Of a stretch of 64,000 nt of DNA, positions 9,564 to 21,602 are shown piece after piece (positions within the stretch are counted from its first letter, which is position 1; the number at the start of each line of letters is the position of its first letter). The position numbers and the translations under genes are program-made. The DNA comes from Pythium myriotylum. Taxonomy: Eukaryota; Oomycota; Peronosporomycetes; Pythiales; Pythiaceae. The stretch covers positions 2,542,001 through 2,606,000 of the forward strand of contig JALJCQ010000011.1 in the NCBI GenBank assembly GCA_023091665.1, read 5' to 3'. A model generated the notes under the pieces. That model worked only from the letters and a program-made list of their open reading frames with translations, was not told the origin of the DNA and did not search any database.

Positions 9564-11348
9564 ATGACCGAGCACGAGATTGAGACCGTCGCGGCGGCAG
9601 CGCTAGAGGCCAATGCAAGCGCCGCCGACGCGGAGCAGACGAGCCAAGTTGTAGAGACGTCAGCGGCCGACGACGCCGTCGAAGTCGCGCGCGAATCGGT
9701 GGAGAAACCTTTCCTCAGGGGCAAACGCAAGAAAGAGGACTGGACGGAGGAAGAGCACGAGGCGTACTTGGCCAAGCGCGTGCAGAAGCGCCACGCGCGC
9801 AAGGCCAAGAAGCGCGACGAGAAGAAGGCGCGCACGGAGGCGCAGCCTGAGTACTCGTTCAAAGATGGTAAGGCTCTTGTGTGTTTGAAGGAGATGGAGG
9901 GATTAACCTGGATTGACTTTGTGGGCGATTTGCAAAAGGATACCGAATGGTCACGCCGTACGTGTATGAGTTCCGCACGAATGCAAAGGAACGATGGCTC
10001 GGCCGCCAGCTCATCGATATGTTCGCGGCTGAATTTGGCGCCAACTCGCCCGAGTATTACGTACGTGTTGATTTGATCTCTACCAAGTCTGATGTGATCG
10101 AAGACTTACACCTTCATCTGTCAGCGCATGGCCATTGCTTCGGGACGGATCACAGTGAACGGCAAGATCGCTGCACCGGATACGATCATCAAGAGTCGCG
10201 ACCTCATCGTCCATGTGGCCCATCGCCACGAGCCGCCGGTCTCAGGCGAGGAAGTCAAGATTGTTCACGAGGACGATGAGCTGGTATGTCTCACATTCAT
10301 TTCGTGTATGTGCAAGATTACATATTATAATTGTCTCGCCTTCAGCTCGTTGTGTCGAAACCGCCGTCGATACCAACCCACCCATGTGGTGCTTACCGCC
10401 ACAACTCGCTCCACTCGATCCTCCATCGCATGCGGCCCGACATCAACCAACTCAACATCGTCCATCGTCTCGATCGTCTCACGTCTGGCATTGTCATCCT
10501 CGCGAAGACACAAGCAAAGGCTAAAGAGCTGGCTCTCTGCATCTGTAGGTCACGCTTTAGCTGATGGTTTTGTGCTAATCACTTACGTTCTGTCTCTTGC
10601 TGAGTAGCTGACCGAGAGGCCTCCAAGACCTACCTCGCTCGCGTGCGCGGCCACTTGCCGTCTTCTTTTGACGAGGCTTTCAAGACGCAACTTCAGACTA
10701 CCGCTGCGGCCAACTGCGCTGCTAGTGAAATCACATTCCCTGACGATGAGTCCATCCACATCAGCTGTCCACTCCAGTGCAAGTCAAAGCGAGACGCTGT
10801 GTACGAGTGCCACGCCGACGGCAAGGAATCTCGCACGGTCGTCCGCGTGCTGCGCGTGGATAAGAAGACCACACTGGTCGAGTGCAAGCCCATCACTGGC
10901 CGCACACACCAGATCCGCCTCCACTTGCAGCTCATTGGTTTCCCGATCGCGAACGACCCGTGCTATGGCGGCGAGCTCCACTTTGGCGAAACCGCTGCAC
11001 GGCGCGAGGCGATCGCCGAGGCCGAAACCAACAAAGCCAGCAAAGACCCCGAGGCCGGTACAGTCGACTTTGCGACACCGCGCAAAGAGGACGAGAGCGA
11101 AGAGGATTTTCTGCAACGCACGTGTCCATGGTGCAACATCAGCGAGGATGCAGCGTACAACGAAACCCAACTTCACTGCACAAAGATCTGGCTCCACGCA
11201 CTCGAATACAAGGTATGCGCAAATGCTTCGATGGATGGATTTCTGAACTCATCTATTCACGAACTGGATTGTTTCGCTTTGACAGCTCGGAGGGCCCGTG
11301 TTTCGTGTCCCAGAACCCACATGGGCATCCCCTTCGGACGACTACTAG
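9564..11348 (+). CDS. RluA-family RNA pseudouridine synthase (RPUSD2/Rib2-like)
   Basis: Six exons in frame: 9564-9867, 9939-10060, 10125-10283, 10346-10544, 10608-11212 and 11286-11348, giving 483 residues. An acidic then Lys/Arg-rich N-terminus (possible nuclear signal) precedes DGYRMVTPYVYEF, the signature before the S4-like domain of RPUSD2-type enzymes. The S4-like segment contains GRITVNGK. The catalytic loop is HRLDRLTSGIVIL, with the Asp that attacks uridine. TGRTHQIRLHLQ is the second conserved RluA motif. These enzymes isomerise uridine to pseudouridine in tRNA, rRNA or mRNA; the target here is unknown. Every intron is short (57-74 nt). Confidence 0.88.
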
Positions 11349-11372
11349 ACTCATTTTCTCCGTACACTAGTG

Positions 11373-14153
11373 TTAGCAGCGGAAGGCGCTTTCGAGCAAT
11401 TTGCCGTAATCCACGTGGCTGTTGTTGGTCGGGAAGTAGACGTCGGCGATCAAGTACGTGTCATCGTCCGAAAGCTTGGGTTCAACCGAGAGTACCGCGG
11501 CCATGAACGCCTCCTCTCCAAGGAACCCGCTCTTTTCCACATCGCGGTCACGAAGCGCCTTCCGCAGCACGTACTTGCGATCGCCAAAGACACGGCGAAG
11601 CAACGCAACCACGCGGGCATCGGCAACCGAGGTCTTCGGGTCTCCTCGAGGGGCTGCGAGAGGAGCGTCGTGACGATAAGCCTTGGACTGCAACGACAGC
11701 GTGGGTATTTCAGGCTGCACTCGCCGTCTCGGCGAGGAAGGTCCTGTCGTTGTGTGGTTGCTCTCTGGTAAGCACGCGTCGCCAGCATCTGAGCCGCTGA
11801 AGACAAATTCGTCGTCCTCATCAGTATCCCGGTGGTCTCCACGACGCAGTGAGTACTGATTCTCACCGTCGAATGCGTCGTCGCCCACTCTGCGTCTCTC
11901 CTTTGGCTCTGTGGCAGGGCCATCGAACACGCGATCGCAAAAAGCGTTGTAGTCGATGGTGCCTCGCCGCTGGCGGTGGTCGCCACTAAACTTGGCCGCG
12001 ATCGCCTGAAGATCCCCACTGGAAAGGGAGATCTTGTAGGCTTTTGCAACCTGCGACAGCTCTGTGACGTCCACGACTCGCTCGCGGCGTTCGTCGGCTT
12101 CTCGAAGTAGACGCCGTAACGCCCCACACTTCCTCAGTCGCTCGTACACGTCGTTTGCTGTCGATAAGGCCACTCGGGAGGCCACAACGTCGCAGAAATC
12201 GTCGTAGATGAAGGGCTGTGGGCCTTTCATGTTGCCCAAATCTCCCTTGCGGTCCTCGAACTTGCGGCAGAGCGTCACGAGTTGCTGGGCGTTTAGCTGC
12301 TGCGCGAGTCCTAACCGATCCAGTACTTTCCGGACGTCAGCGACGGCCAGCATGCCGGAATCCGAGGCGTCAGCTCCTCGGCAAGCTCGACGGACCAATA
12401 AACTCGTCAGTTTTCTCGACTCTACGGCCTTGGTGACTGTGCGAAGCACAGCATCGGCATCCGAGAACGGAAACCTTTCGGGGTGGCTCTCGCAAAAGCT
12501 CAACGTCTGCCTATCGGCTTCGATGAGCTCGAGTTTTTGATTCGGCGCAAACTCGAAACCCACGACAGCACCAACGAAAAAGTCGCTCGCCTTGTACGCC
12601 GATCGGTCTTTGTCTCGCTCTCGCGACGACGTGCCGCCGTCTTGCAGATCGCAGCATTTGCGGAAACGGCCTCGATCCAGAAAGCGACCTCCAGTCACGC
12701 CGGAATTCTTGACGCGTGGCTCGAAGACCGCGAGCGTATCGTCTTCGAGGAAGAACGTGAGCACGAACTCACGCTGCGCATTGGCGTCCGTGGCTTTGAG
12801 CCCGTGGAACCTCGCGCGGAATCTCAACTGCTTCTTCTCAAGCGATTCGTTCTCGTAGAATTGGTGCGTGGGTCTCGTCTCCTCGCGCTCACCAAGCCCC
12901 TCGAGCTGTGCTCGCACAGCTTTCGCATCGACTTGGAAGAGTTTCCACTTGGCCGCACGCTGGCGCCGACTCGCCTGCTCGGGCTCGCACTTTTCCTGGG
13001 TTACGCCGTGGGTTTCCAAGTAGTAGTCTCGCGTGAAGGCGTCGCAGTCCTCGAGCAAGAACCTCCTCGAGAAGATCTGCACAAAGTCCCCACACCGCAA
13101 GTCCCGTTCGCCCAGGAATCGGTCCTTGCGGTCGTCACAGGTCACGCGTCGTCGCGAGAGTAGCACGGCAAAATGGCCTCGGCCCTCGCGCTCGGGCTTG
13201 GGCTCGACGATCTCGACCGTGTCGTCGCTCAAGTAGTAGTGGAGCACGTACTTTCGCGTCTCCGGGTACAGCGGATGCGGGTCCTGCCACGACACGAAGA
13301 ACCGCAGCACGCGCTGGCTGAGCTCGTGGAACTTGCGCACTTTCTCGCTCTTGCTCTCGGCCGCAACGGCAGCTTTCTCGCGCAGTCGCTGCTTGAACTG
13401 CTCGACCTCGTCTTGTTGCGAGCCACGGTCGTCGTCCGGGTACTTGCGAGGGCTTCCTTGTGGTTGGGAAAGCGCTTCGTCGTAGAACGCTCGCGTGGTC
13501 TCGTCGCAGTCGACGAGGTGGATGCGACGCCCGTAGAGTGCGACACAGCCGCCGATCGAAAAGTCCTCGGGCGTGAACGACTCGCCCGAAGCCTTGGTCG
13601 CCGCTGTTCGTTTCATGAACTCGCCCTGTGGGAGTCCGCTGTTGGGCACGCGGGGCTCAGAGATGGCGAGCGTGTGGTCGGATAGGTAGAAGAGCAGCAC
13701 GACGCGCCGCACACGGTCCTGCCGTATCGCTGACAAGTGGGTCTCGACCAGAAGCGGCTCGATGAAGTACCCGAAGAAGCGAAGCACTTGGCGGTCGTGC
13801 GTGATCCACCTCGGCTGCTTTGTATCCGAGCGGAACTTGGAGCTCGGTGGGATGGGCGTCGTGGGCGACGCGCTCTGGGTCTGGTTGCTCTTTGCAGGGG
13901 GAGGAGAAGTCGAGGACAACGGGGTTTTGCTCACAGTCGTTGTAGCATCGAGGCGGATGCGGCCCTGGGCCATTTGCTCGAGTAGTTGGCCCTTGTGGAA
14001 GTTGGTGCGGCCGATGAAGTGGCGCTGCGTCGACACGAGGCCCGGGATCATGGGGATCGTGATGGAGGAAGTTGCAGGCTGCTGCTCGCTAGTCTGACGG
14101 TGGGGACCTCGGCCTGTCGAACTCGAGCTTCCTACTCGATCGAGCATGGTCAT
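11373..14153 (-). CDS. EFHC1/2-like ciliary protein with three DM10 domains and EF-hands
   Basis: This encodes 926 residues from the ATG at 14153; the frame is open further upstream but only from a non-ATG codon. Three DM10 (DUF1126) domains lie at about 115-235, 270-395 and 440-570, each with the pattern LRFF..., YLSDDT(L/V)xIxEP and (V)DCDxxTRxYY. The C-terminal third (about 600-926) contains EF-hand-like helices of the calmodulin type. EFHC proteins are microtubule inner proteins of the axoneme, which fits an organism with flagellated zoospores. It is convergent with the pseudouridine synthase (stop at 11348, only 24 nt away) and lies head to tail with NOP56. Confidence 0.85.
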   Translation of the reverse strand: MTMLDRVGSSSSTGRGPHRQTSEQQPATSSITIPMIPGLVSTQRHFIGRTNFHKGQLLEQMAQGRIRLDATTTVSKTPLSSTSPPPAKSNQTQSASPTTPIPPSSKFRSDTKQPRWITHDRQVLRFFGYFIEPLLVETHLSAIRQDRVRRVVLLFYLSDHTLAISEPRVPNSGLPQGEFMKRTAATKASGESFTPEDFSIGGCVALYGRRIHLVDCDETTRAFYDEALSQPQGSPRKYPDDDRGSQQDEVEQFKQRLREKAAVAAESKSEKVRKFHELSQRVLRFFVSWQDPHPLYPETRKYVLHYYLSDDTVEIVEPKPEREGRGHFAVLLSRRRVTCDDRKDRFLGERDLRCGDFVQIFSRRFLLEDCDAFTRDYYLETHGVTQEKCEPEQASRRQRAAKWKLFQVDAKAVRAQLEGLGEREETRPTHQFYENESLEKKQLRFRARFHGLKATDANAQREFVLTFFLEDDTLAVFEPRVKNSGVTGGRFLDRGRFRKCCDLQDGGTSSRERDKDRSAYKASDFFVGAVVGFEFAPNQKLELIEADRQTLSFCESHPERFPFSDADAVLRTVTKAVESRKLTSLLVRRACRGADASDSGMLAVADVRKVLDRLGLAQQLNAQQLVTLCRKFEDRKGDLGNMKGPQPFIYDDFCDVVASRVALSTANDVYERLRKCGALRRLLREADERRERVVDVTELSQVAKAYKISLSSGDLQAIAAKFSGDHRQRRGTIDYNAFCDRVFDGPATEPKERRRVGDDAFDGENQYSLRRGDHRDTDEDDEFVFSGSDAGDACLPESNHTTTGPSSPRRRVQPEIPTLSLQSKAYRHDAPLAAPRGDPKTSVADARVVALLRRVFGDRKYVLRKALRDRDVEKSGFLGEEAFMAAVLSVEPKLSDDDTYLIADVYFPTNNSHVDYGKLLESAFRC

Positions 14154-14308
14154 AGTGGTAAGATGGCCCTTGTTGAAGTCCCTGCAAGGTGTGGATCGTA
14201 TCAGAGAGCAAGCTAGGAATAGAGCCGAGCTTGAAACGGCAAAAAGACTCATCGAGTGTGAATGGGCCAAGACATCTCTATGTAGCAAACTCACAAAATA
14301 TACAAGAT

Positions 14309-15887
14309 TTATTCGGCGCTCTTCTTCTTCTTCTTCTTCTTCTTCTTCTCGCCGTCCTGTGCGGGGGCCTCCTCGACGACCTCCTCCTTCTCCTTCTTCT
14401 TGTCCTTCTTGCTCTTCTTCTTGGGCTTCTCCTCTTCCTCTTCCTCCACCTCGGCAGCGCGCTTCTTCTCCTTCTTGCTCTTCTTGCTGCCGTTCGCCGA
14501 GGCCGCCGACGAGGCCTTGAGCTCCTCCGAGACCTGCGTCATCACGTCCGCGTTCTTGCGGGGCGCAGCGCCAGTCTCGTAGAACGCAAGTCGCTCCTCG
14601 ACCTGCTCGCGCATCATGTCACCGAACTTGGTGGTCGGCTCGTCAATGAACGAGTCGATACGCGAGGCGATGGCACACTTGTTGGCGAGGTAGCGCGAGA
14701 TGCGGCCCTTGTTCTTGGCGGCGGCGCGGCCGATGAACGACGAGTGGAAGAGCAGACCGTACTTGGGCGTGTTGCCGCGGGTCTTGAGCGCGCGGAAAAG
14801 CGCCTTCTCGGCGCCGAGAATCTGCACCGTCGAGGCCGGGCACTTGGCGAGGTTCGTGAGCGAACCAGCGTGCGAGATGAGTCGCGCGCCGACAGTCTCA
14901 CCGATGAGCGCCGCGAGGTTGGGCGCCACGGTCGACATCTTGGACTGGAGGTACTCGTAGAGCTGGCGGCGGTACTCGGCGAGCTTGATGAGGCGCGTGG
15001 TGAAGGCGTCAATGTTGATCATGTCAATGTCCGAGATGTCCATGCCCATGGACGTGCGCGCAGCGTGGTAGATCTGCTGGGCCTTGTCCTCGTCGAGCAC
15101 GATCGACTTGAGCTCGTCGACCTTGTCCTCGGTGAAGGTCGCGCGGTTCTTGATGAACGACGCCGCGCGCGCGTAGATGTAGTTGTCGTTGACGATCTTG
15201 ACGAGCTCCGGGAAGTGCCACGAGTACCACTCGCGCACGCGCATGGCAAACGTGTTGATGTCCTTGTCCATCTGGTCAATCAACGCGATGGCCTGGATGA
15301 TCATGTTATCGGCGCGGTTCACGTTGAACTTGACCTTGGCGCGCGAGTACGAGTGGCCGAGACCGAGCTGCGCCTTGGCGAGGTTGCCGTTGTCGAGCTC
15401 CTTGACAAACTTGCTAAAGTGGAAGCGCACGCCGCGCAGGATCTCGAGCGTGGTCTCGTTCGAGTTGCAGGGCACCGAGAGCGCGTCCGAGACGGCCTGC
15501 GCGATGTTCTTGTCAAAGACACCGAGCGAGAACTTGGCCTTCTTGCCGCCCTTGACCTTGGGCAAGTTCATCTCCAAAAAGTTCTTGAGGTCCTCGCCGA
15601 GCAGGCCTTCCGAGATGTTGTTAATGTTCTCGAGCGCATTCTCCGCCGACGTGAACGGCTGGAAGGCCTTGAGCTTGACGATGCGCCCGAACTTGGCCAG
15701 GTCGTTGACGCTCTGCTGCACTTCGGCCAGCAGCGAGCCGATCTCCTCGTGCTCGACGACCTCGAAGAGCGCAAAGCCCGAGGCCGATTCGAACAGCACC
15801 AAGTGGTTCACTCCCTAGACGCATCGAGCCCGGAGGTCAGGTTCTCTCTGTAGGTGGATGGCTCTCTCTCTTAACGCCGCTTACCAT
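14309..15887 (-). CDS. NOP56: NOP56, box C/D snoRNP core protein
   Basis: The gene is a start-codon micro-exon (15887-15885) joined across a 70-nt intron to one large exon (15814-14309), giving 502 residues that begin [10 protein letters not shown]. Domains are NOP5NT (1-70), a NOSIC/coiled-coil region (about 160-215) and the Nop domain (about 250-400, with [20 protein letters not shown]). The Lys-rich KKE/D-type tail ends in a run of lysines. NOP56 pairs with NOP58, fibrillarin and the 15.5K protein on box C/D snoRNAs to direct rRNA 2'-O-methylation and pre-rRNA processing in the nucleolus. The big exon has no ATG before its first conserved residues, which is why the micro-exon is needed. 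Confidence 0.92.
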
Positions 15888-16333
15888 TCTCGCGTCCCTG
15901 AGGCTGTTTCCGTTTCTGTCGCTTCGCGTCCACGGAGCTCCTCACCAGACGACCCAAAGTCTCGGATAAATGGATGGTCATGAGCCGGAAACCTGTGATA
16001 GGTGATATAAGGGATCAAATAACAGAGGGGGATGCGGGATGGGTCCCGAATGGAGGGGAAGATGTCCCGTGTGACGTGCGGGGGCAACGTTGAACGGATG
16101 CGGCTGGGCTGGTCTGGACTGCTCTCCATCACTGTCGTCTTCACTTCTTGAGCACGGACGCCCCTGTGCGAGAGACCGCGAGCGCTTGACGGACGTGCTG
16201 ATGGCTGCAGCGCCGTGCAGACCGCCGCTGGGTTGGAAAATAGCGCGATGAGAGGCGGTGGCTCGTTTGCATTCGCGATTCCGCCTCGTCCAAGCCACCA
16301 CCACCACCAAACTCCAGCAAACCACTTGAAGCT

Positions 16334-18029
16334 ATGAAGCTCGGCCGCATCCTCGCTGCTCTCGTAGGCATTACGCTCTCTGTTGTCTCTGCACAAGACG
16401 CGGGCAATTCGACCGAGCAGATTGTCGCAGCCGAGCCGCCTGTGTGTGGCCCACGTATCCGCAAGTCCTGGGAACGGCTCACGCCCGTGGAGAAGGACGT
16501 GTATCTGCGTGCGATCGAACGTGCTATGGACGACGGACTATACATCAAGTTTGTCGAGATCCACACAGAGCAGATGACGACATCGGAGGCTCACCGCACG
16601 TGCATGTTCGTGTACTGGCACCGCGCGTTGTTGTTGGGGTTTGAGAATCTCCTGCGCAGCTACGGCGGCGAGTTCTCGTGCATCACTCTTCCGTACTGGG
16701 ACTACGTGGCCCACAACGAACGCTTCATGGCCGGCCAGTGCGGAAGCCTTGAGGACTGTTCGCCCATTCTCCGGGAGCTCGGCGGCTCGACGCGAGGACG
16801 GACGCGAACACTGACTGTGAACGGCACTCCTGTCGACGGACGCTGTGTGGCGACTCCACCTGTGAATCACTTTTGCGAAGACTCGCGCCTGCGCGGACCA
16901 TCCTGTGCGCAGTGCGTGACTCGCGGAGACTGGACAACGGCTACATTCCCAGGCACCACGACTGTGAGCTCACTCATGCGCCAACTCTTCTCGACTCCCA
17001 CGATTGACGGGGTCGCCTCCAATCTGGAACAGGGCATCCACAGTAAGTCTCCGGGTCGATTGTCTTCCTGTTAATTTGCCTCCTCTTATGCATTCTTTTG
17101 TAGACACGATCCACAATTCGCTCGGCGGTGTCATGGGCGTGCTGGAGGCACCGGCGGATCCAATCTTCTGGTCTCACCACTCGTCAATTGATTTGCTCCA
17201 CTCCATCTTCTACCACTGCGCGGTCGGCAACACTGTCCCCATGCCGCTTGAGAGCAAGATTACGGATCCACGCCAGTACGTGCGGTGTCCTCGACGTACG
17301 GCGCTCCCGGTCAACCGAGCCATCGATCGCAATGAGCTCTTCCCGCAGTCCAACGTCATGCTTCGAAGCGGAGGAGTCAGCGAAGCCGCCGACCCTGTGC
17401 TCGACCCGCAGAACCCGCTCGAGCAATTCTTTGCCCCGCTGCCGACTGAATACATGAGCTTCTCCGACATCCGCGACCTTGGTGACCTCAGCTACAACTA
17501 CGAGATGTCAGGGCCGCTCGCCAGCATGTACACATCGTGCGCGAGTATGGCATCGATCCTTGGGGAGGCCGCGACCACCAGCGTGTCGTCGACTCGCGGA
17601 ACGCGTGGCTCAACGACACCTCAGCGTGCACGTGCATCCTCCACAGGTGGACTTCGCCGCCTTGAAGACCAAGCCGCTTCATCATTGTTGGAGGCTGTGA
17701 TCGTCCCAGCGAAAGAAGCGTCAGAGCAGAGCGATGGATGGTACCCGGCCGCCCTTCGTGCAGCACTCAACGCGACCAGCTCCATCGCGGAGAAGAACCC
17801 AGCGGTGTCACCGACTGCATTGGCACTACGTGAAGTCGAGAAGATGACCTGTATGTTCTACAACGAGTGCCGCGGCGCCGTGATCGACTTCTCTTCGACG
17901 TTCCGCAGCAGCTTCCACACAAATTCGTCGACGCCGTGCTTTACGATTGTCAACAACATCGAAAGCGGTCAAGACAAGATGCTCGTGACCAACTGGAAGG
18001 ACATCTTGCTCAAGTATCTGACGTGTTAA
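16334..18029 (+). CDS. Secreted tyrosinase-family copper oxidase
   Basis: Two exons (16334-17042 and 17104-18029) encode 544 residues. Residues 1-20 are a signal peptide ending VVSAQ. The CuA site is formed by EIH followed by EAHRTCMFVYWHRALLLGFE. The CuB site starts HxxxH (HNTIH), built across the exon junction, and continues with DPIFWSHHSSID. PYWDY between the copper sites is typical of the family. The C-terminal region has N-glycosylation sequons and several Cys. Tyrosinases hydroxylate phenols and oxidise diphenols to quinones; secreted oomycete members are suggested to act on the wall or on host phenolics. Substrate is not readable here. Confidence 0.87.
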
Positions 18030-18213
18030 GAATCTCAAAGCGTCGTTTTGACCTGCGAAAGAGTCAAGATATCTGTTAGGCGTAAGTGCATGTTAGCGTG
18101 TGGGACGCAGGCGAAGGGTAGGTAGTCGCGGCGGTCTTCATTGATTGAATAAATTACACCTCTGCCGTTCTTAGCTCCGACTCGTGTTGCTGTTTAATCC
18201 GACCGCGTGTTGG

Positions 18214-21200
18214 TCACAATGCTTGTACGATCTTCTCCAAAAAGTCCACGAAACTCGTGTTAATCTGCTCTTCCTCTTCCGGGGTCCGCGCTTGGAAAGT
18301 GAACCGCTTGATCGTTCCTGTCACTTCCCCCGAGTTCATATCAATCACGACTTCAGCACAACACAAAGAGTGGAGTTCGAGCTAGAGAGATGACGACTTC
18401 AGTACAATTGGATGTAAAAACGAAGATCGAAGCCACATACCATTTCGCCAAAGAAGAAAAATTTCACGAAGTTCTGGACGGCCCCACTTGCCAGACAGCC
18501 TAGACGATTCTCATGGAACGCAGCGATAACGTCGTCCTTATCTGGCACGTTCTCCAGCTTCAACGATAGAGATCCACTGTTTGGCACAGAAAAATGTGAG
18601 CATTGAACGCACGATCGACAGAAGCAACCCAGAAACATACATGACTCCGGCGCCGACCCACAGCTGCTCGAACTTGGCAGGCTCGATAACGGGGTTTTCA
18701 GTGAGGTAGTCGAGCACAGGGATTTGCTCCCACTGATCCTCTTCGGCCTCATCCGCACCAACAGAAGAGCGATCACCACCAACCGAGGATCGATCTCCCC
18801 CGGCAGACGAGCGCGTATCTTGAGTTGTGAGCTGATGCATCGTAGGACGCGGAGCGTACGAAGACGTCGAGGTCGAGGATGCGGCTTCGTGGGAGGCGTC
18901 TTCCGACACAGCGTCGCAGAGCGGGTGGACTATATACTTGAATAACTCGATGAAGAATACATGACCGTTGTCGTACAGGAGCGAGTTAACGATCCACTTG
19001 AACGTCATTGTAACCTCAGAGTTTCCTGGCATAACCATGATCTCGACCAAGAAGATCGTCCCTTTCTCTTGCTGAACGTTCACATCGTCAGTGAGGTCTT
19101 CGGCATAAACATAGAGACAAAAGACCCACCTGCTCAGCACAGAAATGCAACTGCTGCATGCCGCTGATCTTGTCGCTCGAGATAAACTTGATGCGAGAGC
19201 GCTCAAGAGTTAGTTGGAGTTCGTGCAAGTCCATTTCGCTCGCAAGCTCGACCGCCCATTCCTCGCTACACACGAAATCCGGCATTCGGTTAGTTTCACT
19301 AACCACCACAGAGATGACTTTTCGCACGTACGAGTCGGTCGTAGTCTCCCACATTTCCTCGAACAAATCCTGTTCATAATCCACCTCTTCGACGAGGAAC
19401 TCTTCGGCGCGCACGCTCGGGGGAGTCGGCCCTGTCGAACCTGTTCTGCTCTTGGCGATAAAGTCAAACGACGTGGCTGACGGACGGCCCGCCGAGGCAC
19501 TATCGTCATCTTGCTCGGCGTTGCCAATAAATCCGAATGCAGACGTCTGCGTTGGCTCCTCGGGCGCAGCTTCCGCCGGTTGTTTGGACATGAAGTTAAA
19601 CGCCGACCTCGTCGACGGTAGGTGCGTATCGCGCTGCTCGATGTGCCCGTTGGTCGCTCCGTTTGCTGGGTACTGCGGCTGCGGCCGACTGTACGAGCCG
19701 TTTTGCCAAGGCACCGGCGGCTGGTAGCTGCTGGCTTGGGAAGCGGTATCGTCGTCGTCATCGTACTGCGTCGAGCCATAGCTTCCCTGGCGGCTGTGGT
19801 GGGGCATGTCGTGCTCGGCGCCTGGTGGCTTGTATGCTGGTGCCCCGTTCCCTTCAGGCGGAGGGTACCCATGGCCTGCAAGGAAAAGCTTCTTGCCTTC
19901 GTCACTGAGCACGCGATCGCGACCGGCAATGTGATTAGTCGTGGGCGGGCACGCGTTCACTTCGCTCGACGGCACCGAGTCGTTGACAGCGTACGAGTTG
20001 GAGATGGGCGAGTGGACGTTGTCCGGATCCAGTCGCACCGCCGCCATAAACTGAAGAATCTTTCGTGCATTCGCACGGTAAATTGAGTCGTACCGCTGCT
20101 GCGAGAGCTGCGTGATGATCGAGAGGTTGCTCTCGAACTCCTCGACCAGCAGGTTGCGCTTGAGTAGCGTGACAGTCGCCGTGTACGCGTTCTTGTGAAC
20201 CTGCTCGAACGCAACAATCGCAACCGAATCAGCACTGCCGTATCGCTTACTCGCAAAATGAACCTTGCCCAGACTCACATGCGCCGCGTAAAACTCAAAC
20301 TTAGCGTGCACTTTCTCAACCAGCAGGTCCGCGACGTCCTGCACCGAAACGCGACACACACCATCAGTTTTTTTTCTTTCTCGCGCCCATCCAATCCACA
20401 CCCAAGCAGACGAGATCGCGTACCTTGCGTTCGTCCGGGACGAGCTCCATGACCCCGGTGACAAACGCGTCGAGCTTTTCGTCCGTGAGGTTGTGGTAGC
20501 AGACGTCGTTCACGAGCTTGACCGCGGCCGTCGCGTACTTGGGGCGCGCCTGGATCTTGGGCAGCACGGCGCTGATCTTGGGCGCCTTGATCCGGACGCG
20601 GCCCCAATTCTTCTTGACCGGCGCGCTCGCTCCTTCGGCCGTGGCGCCCTTGAGGATGTAGAGCCGCACGCTCTGCCCAAACTTGACCATGTCGCCTTCG
20701 TGGAGCAGATACGGATCGTGCGGCGGGATCTTCTTGCCCTTGACGAACGTGCCGTGGCGCGACATGAGATCGACGAGCTACAGATCAGACATCCATGTGA
20801 GTCGGTTTTCTCACTCCAAGGCGGCGGTCGCGACCACGCCAGACGCACGTAGATGCCGCCCTTGGCGTCGTGGATGATGGCCGCGTGCTTGCGCGAGACC
20901 GACGGGTTGCCCAGCACGTGGTCGCAGCTCTCCTGGTCTCGGCCGAAGATGCTCACGAGCTTGGTCGCGATCATGTACGTGGCGCAGTGGCGCGAGTCGC
21001 GGAAGGCCTCGAGCCGCGCGTGCATGTTGGCCTCGATGGGCAGCGCCGCCCTAGTCACCGAGCGTTGGATCCTCATCTCTCATTCGCACAAGCCAAAGAC
21101 AAAAAACTCACCACTCGGGCGGATGGAAGTCGGCCGTGCCCGTGCTGAGAAAGGCCGCGCGCGAAGGAGTCATGGTGGGCATGCCGTCGTGGGCCGGGTC

Positions 21201-21218
21201 GGCGTCCTCGGTCATCAT
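18214..21218 (-). CDS. FHA-domain protein with adaptin-appendage-like C-terminus
   Basis: Seven exons keep frame through GT-AG junctions: 21218-21112, 21050-20849, 20777-20424, 20338-19130, 19071-18641, 18576-18441 and 18381-18214 (868 residues). The FHA domain (about 35-140) has FGRDQES, SVSRKHA and MSRHGTFVKG, so it should bind phosphothreonine peptides. A helical segment follows (about 150-330), then a long disordered region with GF/NF repeats such as AFNFM, AFGFIGN and SFDFIA, resembling clathrin- or adaptor-binding peptides. The C-terminal ~300 residues (EIMVMPGNSEVTMTFKW; LENVPDKDDV; EVVIDMNSGEVTGTIKRF) look like an adaptor appendage fold, but this is a pattern-level call. I recognise no named orthologue. 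Confidence 0.6.
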
Positions 21219-21602
21219 CTCGAGAGGGCGCGGCGCGGTCTGGCGGCGAGAGGAGAGGAGAGGAGGAGGGAAGGCGGCGTCCGTCGCCCTCGACGAGGTG
21301 TCCGCTTCTGCCGCACGTCACCAAGGCTCTGAATGGATTCCTACCGCGGGCAAAAGGACTACCGGAAATGAGAGGGAGATGTGGTTTCAAAGGCGTGCGG
21401 GAAGACCAGTGACGGAAGACAGTCGTATTGGTTTTGACAGGTATACAGTTCGCGAGGTCGTCTGTCTCTTCACCAATCAGTCATCGCACTGGACGAAATA
21501 GAGGTCAGTGAGATGCACGCTTTTTGACCAATCCGCGACGTGGATGCCACACATGGCTTCACCGTCAACAGGTCAACAAGGATCCCCACACCCTTGGTAG
21601 CC
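21219..21602. other. Intergenic stretch, no gene seen
   Basis: It lies between the 5' end of the FHA gene and the 3' end of the PSMD5-like gene, both on the minus strand. No domain, repeat or RNA signal was recognised. Confidence 0.4.

Noticed and set aside
14189..15853. 554-codon + strand frame opposite NOP56
   Set aside because: It is a shadow of the GC-rich NOP56 coding strand (Leu/Arg/Val-rich, no domain).
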